NCBI RefSeq assembly: GCF_900099905.1
Contig: NZ_FNEE01000002.1
Location: 248,001 to 312,000 of the forward strand
DNA length: 64,000 bases
Direction of reading: 5' to 3'
From: Mesorhizobium muleiense
Lineage (GTDB): Bacteria > Pseudomonadota > Alphaproteobacteria > Rhizobiales > Rhizobiaceae
The notes beneath the pieces were generated by a model that was not told the DNA's origin, searched no databases, and was given only the letters and a program-made list of their open reading frames with translations. This document shows positions 59,631 through 64,000 of this stretch, piece after piece. The translations under genes and the position numbers were made by a program. How positions within the stretch are numbered: position 1 is the first letter of the stretch; the number at the start of each line of letters is the position of its first letter.

Positions 59631-59671
59631 GACAGGAATCCTCGCGGTGAAGAGGGTTTACGGTCCGCTCT

Positions 59672-59902
59672 GGCCACGACGACGACCGGGCAATGACGAC
59701 AAGTCTGACCATGCGACACCCTCCGCCTATGCGATTGCAGTTTCGGCCATTATAGGAAGCGAATTAGCCGTTTTCAGGATGGCCACGCCGGCAGCTCCGG
59801 CGCTCTCTGGGCAGCCGAAAACAGAGTTTTGTCTTTACTGGCGCACCAAATATGCTAACCGGAGCGCCGTGCCCTTGTAGCTCAGCTGGTAGAGCAGCGG
59901 TT
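59672..59902. repeat. Direct repeat, right copy
   Basis: Pairs with 58622-58847. It holds a degenerate start of the small membrane gene (reading MVRLVVIA then out of register), the upstream region and the 5' part of the intact tRNA-Thr. Confidence 0.85.
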
Positions 59903-59946
59903 TTGTAAACCGAAGGTCGGCGGTTCGATTCCGTCCGGGGGCACCA
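59871..59946 (+). tRNA. tRNA-Thr (UGU anticodon)
   Basis: A 76-nt cloverleaf with encoded CCA. Acceptor GCCCTTG pairs (with G-U pairs) with CGGGGGC; D-arm AGCTCAGCTGGTAGAGC; the anticodon loop TTTGTAA gives UGU; T-arm GGCGGTTCGATTCCGTC. Both halves are duplicated nearby, at 58816-58847 and 61284-61299. Confidence 0.93.
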
Positions 59947-60024
59947 AAGCCTGTCGTCTTAAATGAGGCCGGCCTTTCGGATTTTGCCGCGCTGCGCAAG
60001 GGGGGCGAGGGCTAATCGGGACCT

Positions 60025-60261
60025 CTAGATCCCATACATCATGGCAATGAAGAATACCGGTGCAAAGATCAGGAAGATCGCCATTACTATAATCACGGCG
60101 AGGGCCAGGCGCTCTGTTCGCCTGACGATTGCAACGACGTCGTCGTCGCTCGATGAAACAAGATCAACCGCCGAGAAATCTGTTGGGTCAGGAGTTTGAT
60201 TGTCATTGGCGGGTCGGCTTGCGACCGCATCGGCATTCTGTTTGCTCTGGATAAGGGTCAC
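60025..60261 (-). CDS. Small single-pass membrane protein
   Basis: A 78-residue protein with a polar, Asp/Ser-rich N-terminus (with the frequent rhizobial RPANDNQ motif) and a C-terminal membrane segment ALAVIIVMAIFLIFAPVFFI. The GTG start at 60261 follows GGAGAGA at good spacing. Function unknown. Confidence 0.65.
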   Translation of the reverse strand: MTLIQSKQNADAVASRPANDNQTPDPTDFSAVDLVSSSDDDVVAIVRRTERLALAVIIVMAIFLIFAPVFFIAMMYGI

Positions 60262-60517
60262 AGTTCTCTCCGCCGTTAGGTGTCATATCGGGTGCCCGCC
60301 GATGAGTATACAGCGGGCACCCGGAACCACCGATGAAGGGACTTTGCTCGGCGGCCAAATACCAATCCCTTGCCAAGATCTTGGTTGCCAGCCTCAGCCC
60401 TCTGTCTTTAACGCACAGACTTCAGTCTTACTGCGTCATGGACCATAGCCCGGCGCCGGAACTAAGTGCCCGCCGGTCCCGTTGCCGACCAGTGATAATT
60501 GAGAATAGGAGATAGTC

Positions 60518-60844
60518 ATGGCTGACGGTCCCACCGTTGTTAACTCAGGCGGAAATGGCGCCGGCACCGCTGTCGCCGTCGTTCTCGCTATTATCGCAAT
60601 CGTGATCCTGCTGTTGTTCACCGGCGTTATCAACATCAACGGCGGGGGCACCGGAAAGGACGTCGACGTAAAGGTTGAAGCGCCTACGGTCGAAGCGCCC
60701 ACCGTCGAAGCGCCAGCTGCGTCCGCTCCGGCTGAGCCGAGCGCACCTGCCCCAGCCGCGCCCGCTCCGGAGCCGGCAGCACCCGCTCCGGCAGCACCCG
60801 CTCCGGCAGCACCTGCCCCGGCAGCACCTGCTAACGGCGGCTGA
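60518..60844 (+). CDS. Small membrane protein with Pro/Ala-rich tail
   Basis: A 108-residue protein: short N-terminus, one membrane segment (AVAVVLAIIAIVILLLFTGV, about 18-37), a Gly-rich linker with a KDVDVKVEAPTVEAPTVEAP repeat, and a tail of AP/PAAPA units (about 65-105). AGGAGATAGTC precedes ATG 60518. The tail suggests a periplasmic, possibly wall-spanning spacer. Family known only as hypothetical. Confidence 0.75.
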   Translation: MADGPTVVNSGGNGAGTAVAVVLAIIAIVILLLFTGVININGGGTGKDVDVKVEAPTVEAPTVEAPAASAPAEPSAPAPAAPAPEPAAPAPAAPAPAAPAPAAPANGG

Positions 60845-60996
60845 TTGTGACATCGGATATCGGGCCCGGCGGGATGCGCTTCCGGGCTTGATGAAAACGT
60901 TGACGGCCGTCCACACTCTGCAAAGCGGCCCACGCAACAGAAAGTCTTCGACGGAGTTTCAATCAGTTGCGGAGACCAGCAAAAGGAGGATCGCTT

Positions 60997-61274
60997 ATGA
61001 AGGTGCTCGTCACCCTCATGGCCGGCATTGCAATGGCCGGATGCATCAGCATGGCCGCTGCCGATCCGTGGAAGGACGAGAGCGGTCATGGCAAATGGCA
61101 GGGCCGCTACCAAGACGAAGATGATTATGAGCGGAAGCGCGAACGCTACAGCTACAAAAAAGAATTTCGGCGCGGCAATTGCAAGATTGAGCGCAAGTGG
61201 GAGGGCATGAATACAAGGAAGAGGTGAAGTGCAAGCGCGGCTTCAGGAGGCCGGCTTACATCTATCGCTATTGA
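60997..61274 (+). pseudogene. Small secreted or lipoprotein gene with a -1 frameshift
   Basis: A strong AAAAGGAGGA site precedes ATG 60997. The frame encodes a signal peptide (MKVLVTLMAGIAMAGC, lipobox-like) and a charged domain (DPWKDESGHGKWQGRYQDEDD...CKIERKWE) but stops at 61227 after an out-of-character MNTRKR. In the -1 frame, coding continues from about 61203 as GHEYKEEVKCKRGFRRPAYIYRY to a stop at 61274. A single base appears lost in GTGGGAGGGC near 61201-61208; restored, the protein has about 92 residues. True mutation or sequencing error cannot be told apart. Confidence 0.7.
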
Positions 61275-61283
61275 AAACAGACG

Positions 61284-61299
61284 CCGTCCGGGGGCACCA
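61284..61299. repeat. Duplicated 3' end of tRNA-Thr (att-like)
   Basis: CCGTCCGGGGGCACCA is identical to the last 16 bases of the intact tRNA-Thr (59931-59946): the 3' T-stem strand, acceptor strand and CCA. It is 1.35 kb downstream in the same orientation, as expected for the distal attachment site of a tRNA-targeting element. Confidence 0.8.
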
Positions 61300-61454
61300 G
61301 TAAGAAACCGGCTTCTTGTGATTACGTGCCAGGGTCGGGCGAAATCTGCTCATCCCCGATTTCCACAGGCCGGGGCCGTAGCCCGTCAGCTTCAACGCAT
61401 ATATTCGCTAGCGGACCACAGGTATTCCCCTTGTGGAAACCATAGGAGTCGCCG

Positions 61455-61700
61455 TTGGAGCAGAAACGCACGATCGCACCGTTTATCGGCGGCATGTATG
61501 GTGGTCTTGCTGCCCTCGCGCTCGGGTTCGGTTTCCGCTTTCTGATGATTACCGATCCCGATCCGACCTCGCAGGCAACGATAGCCCTTGCGGGATTGGC
61601 CTTTTCGATCTGTTTCAGCCTGACCTTCCTTCGCGAGCATCGACGCCAGATCGCTGCCGCCAGGGAATTTCTAAGCCGCCCAAGATCGTATCAGGACTAA
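61455..61700 (+). CDS. Small two-span membrane protein
   Basis: An 81-residue protein with two membrane segments (FIGGMYGGLAALALGFGFRFLMI and ATIALAGLAFSICFSLTFL) and a basic C-terminus. The TTG start at 61455 is supported by AGGAG with 6-nt spacing. No known family. Confidence 0.6.
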   Translation: MEQKRTIAPFIGGMYGGLAALALGFGFRFLMITDPDPTSQATIALAGLAFSICFSLTFLREHRRQIAAAREFLSRPRSYQD

Positions 61701-61909
61701 TCCCCCGCGTTTCGCAAAGCAAAGCGCCCATGCCTCCGGTCCGGGGCATCAGAACCAACGGGATGCAGCAGGGCGATGCGGACCGGCCGGCATCTCCTGC
61801 TCCCGGCCATTTAATGCCATTCGATTAAAATGCCCCTGTGTATATTAGCAATCGCTCAATTTAGCGCGCCGACAATGTCCGGGCGGTGGGCTAAACAACG
61901 GGTGGTGTC

Positions 61910-62107
61910 ATGCGAAGCGACTTCGCTGCAGCGCGCGAGCTCTTGGAGTGTGCCCAAAACCGGCTCTGCGGCATGGACGAAACCAGCCAGCGCGTCAGCG
62001 AGGCACTCGACTTGCTGATTGAAGAAATAGCCATCGCGGAATTCCGTAAGGCGCCACTGACCGTCGTGCCGTTTCCACGTGCGCGGCCACCCAGGCATGC
62101 TCGGTAG
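61910..62107 (+). CDS. Small hypothetical protein
   Basis: A 65-residue protein MRSDFAAARELLECAQNRLC...EALDLLIEEIAIAEFRKAPLTVVPFPRARPPRHAR, probably helical. The upstream GGTGG is a poor binding site. Codon pattern looks coding, but support is limited to that and length. Confidence 0.45.
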   Translation: MRSDFAAARELLECAQNRLCGMDETSQRVSEALDLLIEEIAIAEFRKAPLTVVPFPRARPPRHAR

Positions 62108-62214
62108 AACACCGCCGATGTAGTCAACAGCGGAAGTGCTCCCACCAGCGAAATTGAACCGGCGCGATTGCGGCTTAGCGGCGTCCGGGCCACCAGAAAT
62201 CCCATCGGGAGCCC

Positions 62215-62829
62215 TCACGCCGCGATCGCCGCCACCAGAATCCGGTTCTGCCTTCGTATCGCGGCGCGCAGTTCGGCAATCCTCGCCCCGTCGCGCTTGA
62301 CGAACTCGATGAACATCATGTTCATGTTGTTGAACACCAGCTCGCCGAGCGCCTGCCCGTCAATATCGCGGCGGACCAGGCCGATCGCCTGCAGCCGGGC
62401 GATCAGCGCGCGGATCTGCTCGGTCAGCGCCCGGTCGAGCGCCGTGTAAGCCTGGCCGAACGGGCTGTCGGGCAGTTGCGTCGAGATCGCCATCGCCTGC
62501 CGCCACATCTCCTTGCTGAGATAATGCAGCGAATGCTCGATATAGATGCCGAGCAGCGTATCGAGCGCATCGCCGACATTGGCCGGCGGGTTGGCGACGA
62601 CGCCGCGCCCGGCATTGAGCACCTCGTTGACCTCCATCGAGACGATGGCGCCGAGAATGTCGCCCTTGTTCTGGTAATAGTTGTAGATCGTGCCGACCGA
62701 GACTTCCGCCTGCGCCGCGATCGTCTCGATCTTGGCGGCTTCATAGCCGGTGTCGCGAAAAAGCGCCGCCGCCGCCTCGATGATGCGGCGATGCCGATCC
62801 GCCTTTTGCCTTGCCCGCAATCCGCTCAT
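62215..62829 (-). CDS. TetR family transcriptional regulator
   Basis: A 204-residue protein with an N-terminal helix-turn-helix (about 8-60): HRRIIEAAAALFRDTGYEAAKIETIAAQAEVSVGTIYNYYQNKGDI. The C-terminal ligand domain includes ALDTLLGIYIEHSLHYLSKEMWRQAMA. It is divergent from the substrate-binding protein gene and is a candidate regulator of that transporter. The short spacer (62830-62920) contains TGACTCAATTTTAGAATTGGTTCAATTTT, with TCAATTTT repeats that may be its operator. Confidence 0.9.
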   Translation of the reverse strand: MSGLRARQKADRHRRIIEAAAALFRDTGYEAAKIETIAAQAEVSVGTIYNYYQNKGDILGAIVSMEVNEVLNAGRGVVANPPANVGDALDTLLGIYIEHSLHYLSKEMWRQAMAISTQLPDSPFGQAYTALDRALTEQIRALIARLQAIGLVRRDIDGQALGELVFNNMNMMFIEFVKRDGARIAELRAAIRRQNRILVAAIAA

Positions 62830-62920
62830 GACGGCTATCTGCCATAAAAACGGAATTGACTCAATTTTAGAATTGGTTCAATTTTTTGCCAGAAGCCAGA
62901 AAGGCAAGGGAGAACACTCG

Positions 62921-64000
62921 ATGACCATCAATCCAGACATCTCGAATCCAACGACCAGGAAGCCGCTTTCGGTTCTGAAGAGCCACCTTCACGCCGCGTG
63001 TGCAGCGACAGCGCTGCTGCTGGCGACGGGCAGCCTCGCCCAGGCTGCCGATCTCAACGCCTTGATCTGGTGCGATCACGCCGACCCGGCGCTGCTGCAG
63101 CCCTTCGAAGAGGCCAATGGCGTCAAGGTCAATGTCAAGGAATTCGAAGGCACCGGCGCCGGCATGGCGATTGTCGAGCAGTCGCAGCCCGGCGACTGGG
63201 ACGTGATGGTGATCGACAGCATCGACATACCGCGCGGCGTCGAAAAGGGCCTGTTCGAGCCGCTGCCGGAAGACAAGCTGCCGCTGGCCGACCTCTTTCC
63301 CCAGGTGAAGATGGACAGCTCCACCGTGGTCGACGGCAAGCGCTACGGCATCACCGAAAAGTTCGGCTACAACACCATCGGCTACAACAAGACCAAGGTC
63401 GATCCGGCCGACATGCAGTCGCTGGCCGCGCTGACCGGCGACAAATACAAGGGCAAGGTCGCCATCTACGACTATTACCTGCCGGTCATCGGCATGGCGG
63501 CGCTGGCGATCGGCAAGAAGACCGCCGAGCTCACCGAAGCCGACCTTCCGGCCATCAAGGAAGAGCTGCTCAAGATGAAGGCCAATGCCAAGCTGGTCGG
63601 CGAAGTGACCGCCAGCCAGACCGCGCTGGCGACCGGCGAGGTCGACATTCTCGTCGGCGGCGGCGAATGGGTGACGGCCGGGCTGGCCAAGGAGAACCCT
63701 GCCCTCGACTTCTCGATTCCCAGAGAAGGTGCTGTGCTGTGGTCGCAGTCGCTGGCCATGTTCAAGGATTCCAAAAACAAGGACACGGCGCTAAAATTCA
63801 TCCAGTACATCATGAGCCCTGAAGGCCAGGCGCGGCTTGCCACGTCGGCCTGCTATTGGGGCATGCCGGCGAATACCAAGGCGGCTCTGAGCGATGAGCA
63901 GAAGAAGATCCTGCGCTTCGACGAGCAGCCGGATTTCCTCGCCCGCGCCCAGCCCTACCCGGCGCCGGATGCCGATCTCGACAAGAAGATGCAGGACGTC
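62921..64000 (+). CDS. ABC transporter substrate-binding protein, PotD-like (partial)
   Basis: An open frame of 360 codons runs from ATG 62921, after AGGGAGA, to the window edge without a stop. A long signal peptide (SHLHAACAATALLLATGSLAQA, cleavage near 43) is followed by a type II periplasmic binding fold: IWCDHADPALLQPFEEANGVKVNVKEFEGTGAGMAI, DWDVMVIDSIDIPRGVEKGLFEPL, KRYGITEKFGYNTIGYNKTKV, VDILVGGGEWVTAGLAKENP and FSIPREGAVLWSQSLAMFKDSKNKDTALKFIQYIMSPEGQARLA. This resembles spermidine/putrescine-type binding proteins. Permease and ATPase genes are expected to the right, outside the window. Confidence 0.9.
   Translation, partial: MTINPDISNPTTRKPLSVLKSHLHAACAATALLLATGSLAQAADLNALIWCDHADPALLQPFEEANGVKVNVKEFEGTGAGMAIVEQSQPGDWDVMVIDSIDIPRGVEKGLFEPLPEDKLPLADLFPQVKMDSSTVVDGKRYGITEKFGYNTIGYNKTKVDPADMQSLAALTGDKYKGKVAIYDYYLPVIGMAALAIGKKTAELTEADLPAIKEELLKMKANAKLVGEVTASQTALATGEVDILVGGGEWVTAGLAKENPALDFSIPREGAVLWSQSLAMFKDSKNKDTALKFIQYIMSPEGQARLATSACYWGMPANTKAALSDEQKKILRFDEQPDFLARAQPYPAPDADLDKKMQDV

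Noticed and set aside
62998..63822. A 274-codon plus-strand frame overlapping the substrate-binding protein gene
   Set aside because: It is the +2 shadow; the frame starting at 62921 has the ribosome binding site, signal peptide and fold motifs.

Overview
The window looks like a chromosomal segment of a high-GC rhizobial alphaproteobacterium, most like Mesorhizobium (order Hyphomicrobiales). The inference rests on several things together: a eukaryote-type glutamine synthetase (glnII) divergent from gstI, a BA14K-family protein, an ATP12 chaperone, gene order and protein lengths of the ribosomal cluster typical of that order, and many intergenic palindromes of the kind seen in Mesorhizobium genomes. 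No species call is made.

Layout. 1-9.1 kb: start of glnII, gstI, an MHS-type transporter with a large inserted loop, then a leftward block of ATP12, a DMT permease, an RluC-type pseudouridine synthase, the fluoride channel CrcB, RarA and a DegP-type periplasmic protease. 9.3-43.0 kb: one nearly uninterrupted leftward information-processing super-cluster, read 5' to 3' as secE-nusG-rplK-rplA-rplJ-rplL-rpoB-rpoC, then (after a two-gene rightward interruption, a small unknown gene and a galactose dehydrogenase) rpsL-rpsG-fusA-tuf-rpsJ-rplC-rplD-rplW-rplB-rpsS-rplV-rpsC-rplP-rpmC-rpsQ-rplN-rplX-rplE-rpsN-rpsH-rplF-rplR-rpsE-rpmD-rplO-secY-adk-rpsM-rpsK-rpoA-rplQ. tRNA-Trp lies just upstream of secE. 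43.5-49 kb: a YdjM-like membrane protein, two tandem paralogous secreted proteins each made of two ClpP-fold-like repeats, and a second tuf copy with an internal 345-bp loss replaced by an A-rich 12-mer. 49-52 kb: an EamA permease, a GFA-family protein, tRNA-Gly, tRNA-Tyr and an RlmB-like rRNA methyltransferase. 52-57 kb: the glyoxylate-to-glycerate operon gcl-hyi-glxR with a divergent IclR regulator. 57-62 kb: YbaK, small membrane or secreted proteins, and a tRNA-Thr locus flanked on both sides by partial tRNA duplications that bracket accessory genes. 62.2-64 kb: a TetR regulator and the start of a polyamine-type ABC substrate-binding protein that runs off the window.

The ribosomal, RNA polymerase, translation factor and Sec genes form the growth-rate-controlled core. 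The gcl operon turns two glyoxylates into tartronate semialdehyde and glycerate. GlnII with GstI is the nitrogen-regulated ammonium assimilation branch.

Most notable in the hunt: the tRNA-Thr integration scars, the interrupted tuf copy, the paired double ClpP-like proteins whose second repeats have lost the serine, the reiterated Shine-Dalgarno/hairpin array in front of rplC, and several families of intergenic inverted repeats, some with arms built from iterated 7-8-mers. I saw no CRISPR array, no transposase, no restriction or phage-defence locus, and no convincing wholly new multi-gene system.
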